Shown: positions 1 to 24,485 of the stretch, piece after piece
Layout of the letters: each line of letters begins with the position of its first letter
Position numbering within the stretch: position 1 is the stretch's first letter
NCBI GenBank assembly: GCA_019155185.1
Contig: CM032797.1
Span: 4,100,881 to 4,164,880 of the forward strand
Direction of reading: 5' to 3'
DNA length: 64,000 nucleotides
Origin: Beaufortia kweichowensis
Taxonomy: Eukaryota > Chordata > Actinopteri > Cypriniformes > Gastromyzontidae
Notes under the pieces: model-generated
Told to the model about the DNA's origin: nothing
The model's database searches: none
What the model saw: only the letters and a program-made list of their open reading frames with translations
Position numbers and translations under genes: made by a program

Positions 1-127
1 CAGCTGTAATTCTTAAGGTAAAACGATTGCGTCTAAGACTTTTGCACAGTACTGTATATATTTGAACAAAATGGATAATTATATCTGTTTTCAATCCGAG
101 TGTAAAAATGCTTCCGCTTGAACTCAC

Positions 128-12701
<12,574 letters not shown>

Positions 12702-12741
12702 CTTTTCATCCTGATCGTTCTCTACTAGAAGTTACTCAATG
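12702..12741 (-). other. 5' UTR part of the sodium channel start exon
   Basis: Reading the minus strand, TTTCCAG at about 12748-12742 is a good acceptor, placing the exon boundary at 12741 and giving about 40 nt of leader before the ATG at 12701. This implies at least one upstream noncoding exon. Confidence 0.5.
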
Positions 12742-13329
12742 CTGGAAACAGACAACCCATTTAACTTATTTTGGTATTTATTTAAATTCTAATTTTTTCA
12801 ATTTATTTTTTAGATTATTTTTTAAATGTTTATTCAATTCACGTTACAGTTTTTATTTCCTTTTCTTAAGTGTGACCTTTAAGATGTTTTTCACTTGCTT
12901 TAGCTGGTGTAATGACTGCCGGACGACCTCTGTGGAGTAATCTCTAGTGTTGTACGTTACTCAAATGTTCACAAAATGAACTTACATGAGCTGTAACATC
13001 TAAACTCCCAGTTTAAAAAACAGGCCCTGTCAGGTTAATGTAACACTACATGACAATTTCACTGAGCAATAGAAATTTCCAAAAGAAAATGTGTGTTGCT
13101 CAGATGTTTCTCTTTCATAGCTCAGAGGATTTGACGAGTTGTGTTTCATTTAAGGATCAACTTCAGGATCAAGTGTCAGAAGTTTCTTTTAAAATTACTT
13201 GGGAGAAATAATGACAGAAACAAACGAGTCAATTGTTAAACTACATGTGTACGGAGGTGTAAAATAAATGTAGATTTTATAGGAAAATTAATCTGGATTT
13301 GGGTAAATTTGATGAGAAATGTTTGAGTC

Positions 13330-13560
13330 TTTAATAATATTAACTTTTGATGTCTGAGTTTGTGTCATTGTTGAGATCTCTTCTGAAACTCTAAAGACAG
13401 AGACATTTGAGAGATTTCTCCAAGACTCTTTTTCTCAGGAGAAATATCTGAGACTTAAACAATTTGCTCTCTATTTAATCTCATCAATGTCTAGGAGAAA
13501 TAATTGAGATATTAAAGAGATCTTATCGGCCAGTTTTCTATCTTGTGTGTAGATATTTTA
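13330..13560 (+). repeat. Dispersed repeat containing GAGATCTCTTCTGAAAC
   Basis: Shares GTGTCATTGTTGAGATCTC, TTCTGAAACTCTAA and AGACAGAGACATTTGAGAG with 7735-7851 and, in reverse, with 41560-41960. Boundaries are approximate. Confidence 0.55.
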
Positions 13561-14200
13561 GGGTTTTTATTACATAATGACTCTTGTCTTTCCATTAAAC
13601 TAGAGATTTCATTGATTACAGTTACATGTTGTGTAAGAAACATCCAAAGCGAATAAAAGCTTATCCAGTACTTGACCTTCTCAACCTCCTGCTACATCAC
13701 CAAACTAAATAGAACATCAGACTTAGTTTTGTGAGTCATACTGTAGTTTTACTAACTCATTCTCTTTAATAGTCTGTCCGTCTCCGGTTAAGACTCAGGA
13801 GCTGCAGTGACGTATGTCTTGAGATTAGTTTGGACAAGGAAGATGCTATTCCTTCAGTTCTTCTCTGCAGAAGAAAGCCAGAAACTGTTATCTAACCAAC
13901 AGCCTGAAAGTGGCTTACAGTGTCTGATCTGACCCACAATTCACAGCTGTACAGAATCACTCAGCTGTCTCAGTTTACATGCAAGTTGTTTTTAAATAAC
14001 ACGCTGCAAAAAATACAGCCATCAAATGTAGGCATATGATTTTCCTTTAATCAACATGACGAGCGTTTGTATACCAGTATTCATGTGATCTTTGTGTACA
14101 GGTTTAGTTAAACCTACTGTATTGAGGAAAATGTTTTGGCTTTACCTCTTGAAAACATTTAAAGACGTCCTCACTCATTTAAAATCTTATAGAAATGAAT

Positions 14201-14400
14201 ATATTTACATTTAGGCATTTAGCTGACGCTTTCATCCAAAGCGACGTATACATTTTAAGAGACAATGAATTGATACATCATAAGAAGGTAGCAATAATAC
14301 GAAGAAGTGCTTTAGAAAGTTTACAATATATATCAACAGACAATAGAATATATAACAATAGACAAGTAAATAAGGCTACAAAAGTATGTATAAAGTAAGT
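14201..14400 (+). repeat. Dispersed repeat, short copy of the 4038-4440 family
   Basis: Shares GGCATTTAGCTGACGCTTTC, AGAGACAATGAA, a CATCATAAGAAGG block and AAGTGCTTTAGAAAGTTTACA with the longer copy. Confidence 0.6.
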
Positions 14401-15743
14401 ATAGAAGATCTGCAGCCAAAAGTGATATTATATTATAAAAGTATCTGCAAAACTGAGTATAAAGTATTCACTGGGAATCAAACCTGTAAGTTCCAGGAAA
14501 GCTTTAGCTTTTCACCTTAATATAAAAACTATTGCATCTAAGAGAGGCTTGAGACAAACATGTGTGTGTCATTCAGTTTTTTTGTCTGCTGATGTCAATC
14601 TAAATGACTGCCACATTCTCTAATGTAATCAGTGTTGTCAGGATTTTGTTAATCGTCTTAACAGTATATTCACCCAAAATCTCTCTACACCCCGCAATGC
14701 AGGTGATTTCATTTCAGGTTTACCAAGTTTTGATCTCTCTCTCTGTCGAGTATCATTTCGTGTAAATGATACTCAAGCAATTTCAAGAGCTATTTTAATG
14801 AATTATTTTTGGATTTGGATCATATGATTTAATTTGTGTCTTAGAAAGCACAAATGAAAACCTTTTATACAGGCTAAAATAAGTGTTGCTATTTGTTCCT
14901 TCTGATTTGTGTTAAAGAGAAAATGCTAAACACACAAAACGTCCAAAGACACACACCTGTGTGATCTCACAGCTTAGAATGTTTATCTTATTATTAAGAG
15001 GGAATTTCTAGGAAAGAAATGCTATACAAATTGATTTTTAGAAACAATTCAAATTCAATGAAAGCTCAAGAGTCTCTGTGTTTGGGATTCTCTGGCTGCT
15101 GATGAAACCAACAGATCCATTAGATATCATTAAATGGGAGGAGTCAGATACTGCTCAGCCATTTTGCATCATGTCTATCCTGCCTGCAGGTCATCTGAAT
15201 TGGTTGGTTTTGAATTGGTTGCTAAACTCCAACCAATAAGCCATAGAGACAAGTGATGACAGATAAACACAACCTCACATTTCTTTTCCTCTTGTGCTCT
15301 TTGCAGGTGCCATGTTCTGTTTTTGAAATGGGCTCTAATAGAGGTTTTCTATCTTATAATATAGGAGAATTTTTAACAAATAACTTTTTTCCTTCATCAA
15401 AGTATCTAGAAGTTGTTTAATATTCTCCAAATAATTATATAGGTCAACTCAATAAGTTTCTTGATAGAAAGAGGCCTATAAATCTGCTGGACCATTAAAA
15501 CCTTTAAGAACTTGATTGTTCTTCACATAGCTTAAAATTAAACCGCAAATTTATTTTGTATAAAGAAACTTAATTGCATATAGAGAATTGCGCACTAGCA
15601 ATAAAAAAAGAAACAAAGAAAAAAAAAGAAATATTTTTTAACCATTTATCAAATATTATATTGTAAAAGACATACTTCTAACAGCCCCCATATTTGTTAA
15701 CTTCTATCTGTTTTGAAAATGCAAATAAAAGTATTTTGCTTAC

Positions 15744-15880
15744 GTGTAAACTCCATCAATCGCAGCACTGCGTATCCGCATGTTCCATTTATTGCGCTGA
15801 TGTAAATCCAAAATCCCAAACTGATCCATGATGGGTAACCTCAATCCCTGATGAAATTGTTCCGTAAAGGCTCGGAAAGA
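15744..15880 (-). other. Candidate upstream (5' leader) exon of the sodium channel gene
   Basis: On the minus strand this stretch is less AT-rich than its surroundings and ends at a strong donor, CAC|GTAAGC (15744/15743). It contains an ATG at 15829 (context CATCATGG) open through the donor for 28 codons. Joined to the acceptor at 12741, that frame would stop after three more codons, so it would be an upstream ORF rather than coding sequence. I do not recognise the peptide. The exon's 5' boundary is a guess. Confidence 0.3.
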
Positions 15881-16129
15881 TTGCTTAGATGGCCACTGAT
15901 GTTGTAGGTAAATAGTTTTTCATTAAAATCATGGTGCCGAGTAGATACATTATTTTTGGATTCTTAAATACAACACTCATTTTACGCACTCCAAATGGTA
16001 CTGTATGCCCTCAGAATTCATATTAAAAGAGGTATCCAAACGTCGTGCGTTTTCTTCTTTGGTTTTTATTGGTGCATTTTCCACTTATTTCCGAACTTCT
16101 TCAGTTTGTTTGGACAGAGCATCAGTTTG

Positions 16130-16215
16130 AGCTTCTCTCTGAGCGCAGAAGACGCTGCGCTGCCAAACAACCTGCGCGCGTCCTTCAGCTGCGCAACAGG
16201 ATTACGCACAACATA
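16130..16215. promoter_or_regulatory. CpG-rich patch between the divergent sodium channel and yju2 genes
   Basis: An 85-bp segment with clustered CpGs (GCGC, CGCGCG, TGCGCAAC) stands out in AT-rich sequence. It lies between the candidate leader exon on the minus strand and yju2 on the plus strand and may be promoter sequence. No TATA box is evident. Confidence 0.25.
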
Positions 16216-16726
16216 ACCAAACATTTGCGTACACCAAATTGGTTTCAAAGCAGTATGGTTAAAGCAATGCAAATATGGCTCATTTATTCCACGATGTGTT
16301 TGTTGTCATGTGCATTGTGATCTCCTCACTTTGGGCGCAGAGGATTTAACTTTAACTTAGCACTCATAAAAATCAAAACGTGTTTCCTATCAGTCTTATA
16401 GTTAGCAAATGAAGAGTAAAAAGTAATTCTTTATGGTTTCACTCAACTAATGGTTAAAATTATTTCATTTTTGTTGTCATATTGTGTTGTCATGATGTTG
16501 TCACAATTGCAAATAATCTAAACGTGTCTTTACGTAAACACTTTTGGTTTGCTTTCCACTAAATTTCATTGTGTGCTTTAATGTGCTTTAATACGAAAAC
16601 CATACACTGAATTCCCCTGAATGCAGGGAACAGGGTTAACTACCGTCCAGAAGTTCTCCCTCTACTGGACCAAGTCAAATTCGTTTTTTGAATACACTTT
16701 TATTCATTACTTTTATTTTTTGCCAG

Positions 16727-16749
16727 TTATTATTATTATTATTGTTATT

Positions 16750-16781
<32 letters not shown>

Positions 16782-16806
16782 CGTTGTCGTTGTTGTTGTT
16801 GTTGTT
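16727..16806 (+). repeat. (ATT)n/(GTT)n trinucleotide microsatellite
   Basis: TTA repeats pass into TTG repeats with two TCG variants. The polyvaline and polyasparagine frames through it are artefacts. Confidence 0.95.
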
Positions 16807-16935
16807 TAGTGTTCTTATATCACACGTGTAAAGCACTTTCAGTGATCTACTTGCGTTAGTTCTGTGGGTGTAATACCGAGTGTGTGCAGGTGGCGGCAGC
16901 ACTGAAACTTTTAAACATTTAACACACGGAGCGAG

Positions 16936-16942
16936 TGACGTC
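16936..16942 (+). promoter_or_regulatory. CRE-like TGACGTC in the yju2 promoter
   Basis: TGACGTCG, seven of eight bases of the CREB/ATF palindrome, lies about 95 bp upstream of the yju2 ATG in a short CpG-containing leader. Position fits a proximal promoter; function is inferred. Confidence 0.35.
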
Positions 16943-17032
16943 GATGAAGAAGTGTACAGCGGGTTTGCTAACAGACTGCTGAGCGTTGCTTTGTCGTTTT
17001 AATATTTACGTTTTAATTAATTAAAGGGAACC

Positions 17033-20000
17033 ATGTCGGAAAGAAAAGTTTTGAACGTAAGTGTCATTCCTTTATTTTTATATCATTGTTGTAGTCAGAG
17101 AATTTAAGTTACAATATCTAAATAGCTTTCGACATGCTAATCAACTTGCTAAGTATAGTTAAATAAATGACAGATAAGTTCACTTTTTACCCAGTTTGAA
17201 GAGGATTAACGGTGTTTGTTACAACAGGTGTTATTTTTAGTGCACTTCGAAATACTAAATGTTGCAATAGCGTGATTTTACGTGAGATCAATGTGTTTAT
17301 AAAACTACACTGTATTGAACTGACATTAAAGATCTCCTCTTGTTCTTTCACCGCAGAAATACTATCCACCAGATTTTGATCCATCTAAAATCCCAAAACT
17401 GAAACTGCCCAAAGACCGTCAGTATGTGGTCAGATTGATGGCACCATTTAATATGAGGTAAGAAACTCTAATTAATTAATATTTCATTCATTTCAGGTCT
17501 TGAGGCTTGTGTACTATGATGGTTTGAGTTAACTAGTACTCTATAATAAGTTTTATTGTAAGCTTGTCATTCAAAGAAAACGGCTCAGCTTTTTTTCTAT
17601 ATGTTTTTAAGACCTGATTTATCTGTGCAACATTTTTAATATTTACCACATAAAGACATGGTTTGAAGGGAAATAATAAAGGATAATAATGCAGTGTTAT
17701 ATGTAAAAAGTAAGGTACTTGAGTCTAGATTACTATTGAAGGAGATTGATGTTTTGCAGGTGTAAAACGTGTGGAGAATACATATACAAAGGAAAGAAGT
17801 TCAATGCTCGTAAAGAGACCGTTCAGAATGAACTGTACTTGGGCCTGCCCATTTTCCGTTTCTACATCAAATGTACCAGATGCTTGGCTGAGATCACCTT
17901 TAAGGTAAAAGAAAACTTTCAAACCTGCAGGTGAACAGTATAGCGGCAGCAATGATGCTTTATATGAGTATGGCTGGTGTTCTTGTGTGTTTGTTTGATT
18001 GTGTTTAATTGTATTTCATCTGATCCGTTTCACAGACAGACCCAGAGAACACAGACTACGCAATGGAACACGGCGCAACCCGCAATTTTCAAGCAGAGAA
18101 ACTGATCGAAGAGGAGGAGAAAAAGATCCAACAGGAGCGAGAGGAAGAGGAGCTCAATAACCCCATGAAGGTCTGTCAAAACCATATGTTTGGATACTTT
18201 TGGCTTATGCTAATGATTCAACTGTGTCAGGCTCAATGAAATGTCAATTACTTTCATTTATGTAGCTACTGTTACACTAAAACATGGAAACCTAATGCTT
18301 TTACAGGTTCTGGAGAATCGAACTCGGGACTCAAAGATGGAGATGGAAGTGCTGGAGAACCTGCAGGAGCTGAAGGATCTGAACCAGAGACAGGCCAAGG
18401 TGGACTTTGAAGCCATGCTGAATGAATATAAAGAGCTGGAGAAGAGACAGAAACAGAGAGAGCAAGAGGAGGATGAGCGAGAGACCAAGTATGAAACAAA
18501 AGTCATTAGGAGACATGCAAGTTGTGTCTCTTTAATCGCTTTGATAAACTGTCTCAATGTCATTTTTTAACTTCACTGACTTATATAAGCTAAGATCAGA
18601 CATTTACTTGCAGTTTTTTGAGTTTTAATTTTAGATCATAGTTATAAATTAAAACCATAAAACATAACATGTTAATATACTACTATATCCACTTTACACA
18701 TAAATGTCTTTTTAATGGTGCTGTTTACAAAACTTAGAATATATATTGATGTGCTTAATAGAACGGTTTGTCATGGATTAGGATTTTTCATGTGTATGTT
18801 TACACTTCATCCTCATAGAGAGATGTTGGAGAGGGCTTTGGTCAAACGACTGAGAGACTCAGACTCAGAAGAAGAGAGAGAGGACAGACCTGAGCAAGAA
18901 AGAAAACACACCGCTGATAAACCTACAGACATCCTCACCACAGACACAACCACAGAATCACAGGTACAGCAGACATAATCTTATCAGTTTCCAGTTTGTT
19001 TTAACTGTCCACCATTTATATGTTATTTGGTTACTTTGTTGAGAAAAATTTTGTCTTTTTACATGCCTGAAATATTTAAGTCTGTTGATCTTGTCAATCA
19101 ATTATAGAATTGTATAGGTAGATACAGTATGTATATTAATTATATATCAGTCATTGCTGTAAAAAGGTTTATTTTTACAGTAGGTAGCGTCAGCACTTTT
19201 TTATTTCCCTGTAGGGTTTTATTTAGTAAAATTACTCAAACGAATGACATCTGTACATAATCACTTGTCCTATGTTGCACATAAACAGTGTGTAAAATTA
19301 GTTCCCGTTTTTATTCCAATCTTCTTGGACGTGCTATTCTTTACCATTTACAAACATATTTCTGTTGTCTTCCTGTTCTGGCTTTTGACATGTCTCATCT
19401 GTTTTCTGCAGAGCTCGTCGTCTGTGGGTATAAAGAAACAGAAGGTGGAGAGCTGGGAGAGAAGTGTCGGGGGTCTGAGAGGACGAGGAGCGCTGGGCTC
19501 TCTGGTGGTGAAGAAGAAACCTTCAAATTCTGCCTCCAGTGTACCACAGACAGCCTCTGATTTAGGTACTGTTAAAACTACTCAAAACAAAAGGAAATTA
19601 TAATATGTTAACATCATTTCTGTAATTGGATGTAAAACTTGCTTCTTTTGATGCAATCAGTAACTTATTTCTAATTTGATATCTATTGTTACTGTTGTGC
19701 CAGTTTAGAAATCAACCCCGTTAATTTTTTTGTGTCAAAAATGTCAACAAAATTAAACAAAATTCATGATTGCAATACTCGTATAGAAAATGTTTGTATT
19801 ACAACGTGATATAATTAAGCAATATCACGACCAGGAACACCGTTTTCATGAATATGAGCACGGTTACACTAAAATTGATTATTAAAACATTGAAAATAAG
19901 TATTGAAGTTAATTTGTAAGCATAAGGCAGTTGAACCAATACTATTATTAAGTTTTTTACTTTTGAACTCCATGACAGTATTGAAAATTAAAGGGAGGGT

Positions 20001-20249
20001 GTGCTTAAAAAGAAAACATTGTCACAATAAAGTTTTTTATAGAAAATCTGTTTATGATGGGTCTTAAGTGATTCACCCCGATGCATTTTTCATTGTCTTT
20101 TGTAATTTTCACATACAGGTGCTGGTGAACCCGTACCTTCTACAGCTTCATCTGGTTCTTCCAAGGCCTTGACCATCTCATCTCAGAACGGCTCTTCTTT
20201 GAGTCTGTTGGGGGCGTACTCAGACAGCGATGAAAGTAACTCTGACTAG
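17033..20249 (+). CDS. yju2: YJU2 splicing factor homolog (CCDC94), complete, 8 coding exons, 338 aa
   Basis: Coding exons: 17033-17056, 17357-17457, 17760-17904, 18036-18170, 18307-18488, 18819-18963, 19412-19565, 20119-20249. Phases join to 338 codons plus TAG. YJU2/Cwc16 is a step-one splicing factor that joins the catalytic spliceosome and promotes branching; it acts in the nucleus. The start [17 protein letters not shown] and the N-terminal half are nearly identical to the vertebrate protein as I know it. Two CxxC pairs (C43/C46 in CKTC, C80/C83 in CTRC) form the zinc site. Residues from about 110 to 200 are a charged coiled coil ([24 protein letters not shown]), followed by an acidic, Ser-rich tail ending [12 protein letters not shown]. 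The ATG has A at -3. The gene is divergent from the sodium channel and upstream of shd. Confidence 0.97.
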
Positions 20250-20357
20250 ACTAAAAACAGTGCAATGTGGCATCTTTTCTGAGAAGATGACGTGACTGCA
20301 AAAGATGTGTTTATCTTCAGCCCAAAGGAAAACCACTTCTTTCCTCGTGACACAAAG

Positions 20358-20363
20358 ATTAAA
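20358..20363 (+). other. Polyadenylation signal of yju2 (ATTAAA)
   Basis: ATTAAA lies 109 nt after the yju2 stop codon and is followed by T-rich sequence. A second signal, AATAAA, is at 20675-20680. Confidence 0.5.
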
Positions 20364-20842
20364 GCTACAACTCTTTTTACCTGCTTTCTTTATAAGTAAA
20401 CTTTATTTAGTCATGAACATTTTAGACGGAGGAGCTTTTGGAAGCTGTTTCAATTGTATTGATTTTGTGTTGTACTATATTTGATCTTTTCCATCAAGAC
20501 GTCTCTTGTGTACTCCATAATGTGCTTCTAATATAGTATCTACTATATAACATAGTCTATGTTAGTTCAATCAGTAGGCGGAAATGCAGTGCAAGTGGAG
20601 ATAAGTACATCTAAATCATATTACGATTCTAGTCTCATATCACAAAAGACTTTCACATTCCTATACATCCGATTAATAAAATATTTTAGTTCCTTGTATA
20701 GACCTTTTCTGTGGTTTATAAAATATTACATGTTGTGAGCTGCTCAGAAGAACAGATGGCTTCAGAGAATTGTTTTGCTTTTTTAAAATATGATTTTAAT
20801 GCAATCTAATGTTGTGGCACCATCAATTATTCAAAATACGGG

Positions 20843-21350
20843 CAGTTCCAATGTTATGGACATGACTTTTTTTTGTCAAAACTTGAAATATAATTTCTCA
20901 GAATGTATTGATTACCAGTATATTGACTGATCTGTTTATATTTTACTGAAGCCCTGATGATAGACTACAGACATCAGAAAAATATCAGTGTATACATAAG
21001 TTATCTATTTTAAGATGTGACCAATAAGAACACCCGTTTTTGAGAGTCAACATACTTTGTAGGATTTCTGTGAATTAAAATACACAAACCAGAAACAATA
21101 ATACCCAACAAACAAAGAAGAGATGACTCTTCAAAGAACATCAAATAGTTGTTTTCATGTGCCCACTAAAGGAATATTTAGGGAATATGGACTTTTATGA
21201 ATGTGAGAGTTCTGAAAACAGTCCAAATGCTTTAAAAACTTTGAGAGAAACCTCACATGGGTATTTAAACCAAATAATGTAATCTGAGCTGTCAGTAAAC
21301 TTTACTTTTTCATGGTAAATTGGCATTTGCATGGAATTGCGCATATCAGA
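20843..21350 (+). mobile_element. GGCAATTCCA-ended element, most complete copy
   Basis: The left end GGGCAGTTCCAATG and right end GCATGGAATTGC are imperfect inverted repeats of GGCAATTCCA. The interior contains blocks found in the other copies, such as TCTGTGAATTAAAATACACA and AGAGATGACTC. It has no coding capacity and lies between yju2 and shd. Confidence 0.75.
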
Positions 21351-21837
21351 TGCAACTGGTTATCTGGCCTTTTTGAGAGATATTGATGGAGGGGGTGCAT
21401 TGGATCAAACTATTTATTTTGTGCATGGTTTCAAACACAAGCATCTGCTTCATGCATTTATTGCACCGAATAAGCATACTAAGTTGTGCATTGTAGGCAT
21501 GCAATATAACATGATTAGTTAGTAAGTAACTCAAAGCCATCATTAGAAATGAAAAGCATCAGCAAGAACAAAGACAATGCGAGTCTGGTGGGCTTCACCA
21601 ACAAGTCGAGCAGATGCTGAGCTACAACAACCAATACAATTCAACGCAACTCATCCGCACGTGCACACGCTCGTCACTTTTAATTCTTCCTACAACTGCT
21701 TTATATCCTCATTCCGTCCATGCATTGCTGAGAGGTTAGTATTTTGCACATATTTTCAGCGGTTGTGTGTTTCTGAGTGGTTTTTGTGAGTTAAGCTGTC
21801 GTGTTTTTGAAGAGGAATTTTACGGTGTTCTCGTGAG

Positions 21838-21896
21838 AGTCTGTCGTCGGTCTCGCGCTCGACGCGGCTAACTGGCTAGCGCGACACCGGCTAGCA
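21838..21896 (+). promoter_or_regulatory. CpG cluster, probable shd promoter region
   Basis: About nine CpGs occur in 60 bp, in contrast to the CpG-poor flanks. It lies 1.3 kb upstream of the first coding exon of shd and 1.0 kb upstream of a likely noncoding exon. Confidence 0.35.
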
Positions 21897-22193
21897 AAAT
21901 ACAATAAATGCGTTACTGTTGACTGTTTTTGTTTCGAAATAGTGCAGTATTTCATTAGGATGTAGAATATACTCATGTGGTCTTTGGTATTATGTGGTTT
22001 GACGGTTGGGAAAGTGAATATAATCTTTGATAGAGGAGTTGAGATGTGTTAGCCGGTGTTTGCTATTATTCATTTATATATGGTGACAGTGTTAATGTAC
22101 TTGTGACTAAAAAGAGAAGAAATCTGTGTGTTCTGTGAAAAAACGTGGAACAAAAAGAAAGTGGGTGTGTGCTGGTTTGTTTTGGCAAGATTC

Positions 22194-22218
22194 TGTGTGT
22201 GTGTGTGTGTGTGTGTGT
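22194..22218 (+). repeat. (GT)n microsatellite
   Basis: About 12 GT units in the yju2-shd spacer. Confidence 0.9.
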
Positions 22219-22339
22219 TTTGTGTAACTTCAATAATATCGATTTGTTTGTTTTTTTATTTATGGCCATTACTTTTCCAGTTATAAATGCATTAACATTA
22301 AGGATTTACTCCAATGGTTTAAAAATAAAACCATTTAAA

Positions 22340-22555
22340 AATGATTTAAAGCATTCTCTCTCAAAGTTTTAAAAGCATTTCATAGTCAGGCAAAGTGCTG
22401 TTATGTTTTGTCACATCCATAACACATGACTATTTTCATTTTAAAAACAGATAACTAATATATAGACTGTTTTTTATGTCTGGACTCGATCAACAGGACT
22501 TTAGTAAATAAACAGATAATTCAATATACTGGTAATGAATCAATTCATATGTTTT
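22340..22555 (-). mobile_element. GGCAATTCCA-family element, partial and diverged
   Basis: Reverse-orientation blocks TTGTCACATCCATAACACATG and AACAGATAATTCAATATACTGG (each split here) match the family interior. No terminal repeats are kept. Confidence 0.5.
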
Positions 22556-22895
22556 TACCATTAAATTCATTACAAAAATTATTTTACTGTTTGTAAAATT
22601 ATTTTGCAAAAATTATTGTAGTGTTTTGGGTCTTATTCCAGTACGATTTATTGTTAACTCACCAACAGAACTCACAATGTTCCAGTAAAGACCCACGGAG
22701 ACCATTATAGTTTCTATTAAAACCATTAAATCCATTAAAAATTCTGTAATGGTTTCTATTAGTTTTCAGCAGGGTAAAGTTTAAGTGTAAGAGGAGTAGG
22801 TCTAAGATTAAGGATTAAAAATAGTTTATAAAACTCTGCTTTTCTTCCTATTTGTTGCTCTTTAGTACTTTATGATGGTGCGTTTGCCTTCACAG

Positions 22896-22961
22896 ATTAA
22901 TATTTTGCGAGCAAACCGGAGTCGGCTCTTCTGAAGCGTTCATGCATTGGGGAAATTGAAG
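22896..22961 (+). other. Likely noncoding 5' exon of shd
   Basis: A pyrimidine-rich acceptor TTCACAG ends at 22895 and a strong donor AAG|GTGAGA follows 22961. The 66-bp interval does not extend the shd reading frame and precedes the coding exon by 170 bp. It is inferred from splice signals only. Confidence 0.4.
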
Positions 22962-23137
22962 GTGAGATATTGCACAATGTCATATTTGTCATTTATTGAC
23001 ACGCAGTAATAAGTTACTTATTGGTTTGGTTAGGAGTTTCACGCTCGAGGAAGATTCATGGGTTTATTACCTTATAAAAGCAAAAGCAGTTTTTGAACTT
23101 TTATTTGATTCTCTCCTCTCGTGTTGTTTGTAGACCC

Positions 23138-24444
23138 ATGGCAAAGTGGTTTAGAAATCAGCTGAGTCTTGGCAGCAGGAAAGGACCGCCACAGCCCCCC
23201 AAACCGGACTACACCGAGAGCGAGATCTTACGGGCCTACAGGCTTCAGAAAGAGCTGGACTTTGAGGATCCGTACGAACCGTCGGAGAACCGGGTGCAGA
23301 GCAGGTCAGGATCGTTAGAGGCGTTCCCCGCCTTTGGCGCGGTGTTGTCTAACGGCGTGGAGGTGAAGATCGTGTCTCCCAAACATAGACTGATAAAAGT
23401 GGAATCTCAGGAATTTGGGCGTAACAAGATCCCATTAAACATCGTGACCTTTGAGGAACCACAGACCCCTGTAAGAACTAATGCTTGTTTTTAATAATAT
23501 ATTAAGTGCTTGAAGGTCATTATGAGAACATGAAAGAAGGTTTTCTGCATTTTTTTGGGTTGATATGGGAATAATTAGGACCTGTGTGGAGAGCTCATGT
23601 TTTAACGTAAAGATGACATCATTTCTATGATGTTGTTAACTCACAAATATAAGCCATTTGTAGCTTGACTTGAACACGGTTGCATGTCTGGACTTTACGA
23701 AAATAAAAACAGATGATTCAGTATATTCTGTGAAAATATGTATTTCAAGTTTTGACTGAAAATGTCACATCCATGATGCTGGAATTGCCCATACCAGATT
23801 TTTTAAAGGAAAATTGTTGCCTTGATTGACGGTGATGTGCACACACCAGGATTGCTTTTTTAGTTTTAAAAATGTTTTATTTGTTTGAACAGATTTGTTT
23901 AGTTCTCTTGATCCAGGTGACTTATGCTGTTCGTAACAAACCCAAACATGCATATACAATTCACTCATGGTTTTATGAGCTTGTCTGTGTGATGTCCTCG
24001 ATGAAGCGGGTGCACACAGAACATCTACATTAACCCAAATACACTTAATCCCAATGTCTGCTGGATCTCTAATGACATATAAACCAGCTATGTCTCTCTT
24101 TCTGTCTCTGTCTGTCTGTTAATATTTGTTTTTATTTGATAAATCATGCAAATTCTGTCATCGTCCTCAAATAGAGACGTTTAGTATGAACAGCAGTTGT
24201 TTTGCTTGGATCATGATCACTTGTGACCCAACATGTTTGACTGTTTTGAATTGAACATACTGTGGTTAACGATGAAGGAAATGTAATTTTGGTTGAATTG
24301 TGCCTTTCAATAGATCAAAATGATCTTTCTCTGTATTTTTAGCGAGTAGCTGTTATATTTACCCGCATGTATGTTTCATTAGACTGGCTTAATTTAATGT
24401 ATGCGGAAAACAGACAAACGCATTAGTGCCCACTGCACTCGGAC

Positions 24445-24485
<41 letters not shown>

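Larger units (their letters stand above)
12742..15743. other. No coding gene seen; repeats and probable 5' intron of the sodium channel gene
   Basis: The stretch is AT-rich and non-coding apart from chance short ORFs. It holds a copy of a GAGATCTCTTCTGAAAC-containing repeat (about 13330-13560) and a dispersed element at 14201-14400. If the leader exon at 15744 is real, this is the first intron. Confidence 0.6.
20250..22895. other. Spacer between yju2 and shd; repeats and probable shd promoter
   Basis: After the yju2 3' UTR comes one full-length copy of the GGCAATTCCA-ended element (about 20843-21350). A CpG-rich patch at about 21838-21896 (TCGTCGGTCTCGCGCTCGACGCG, split) is the best candidate for the shd promoter and first noncoding exon. 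A (GT)n run lies at 22194-22218 and a partial copy of the same interspersed family at about 22340-22555. No protein-coding gene is seen. Confidence 0.55.

Noticed and set aside
16621..16902. Polyvaline and polyasparagine frames.
   Set aside because: They come from the trinucleotide microsatellite at 16727-16806.
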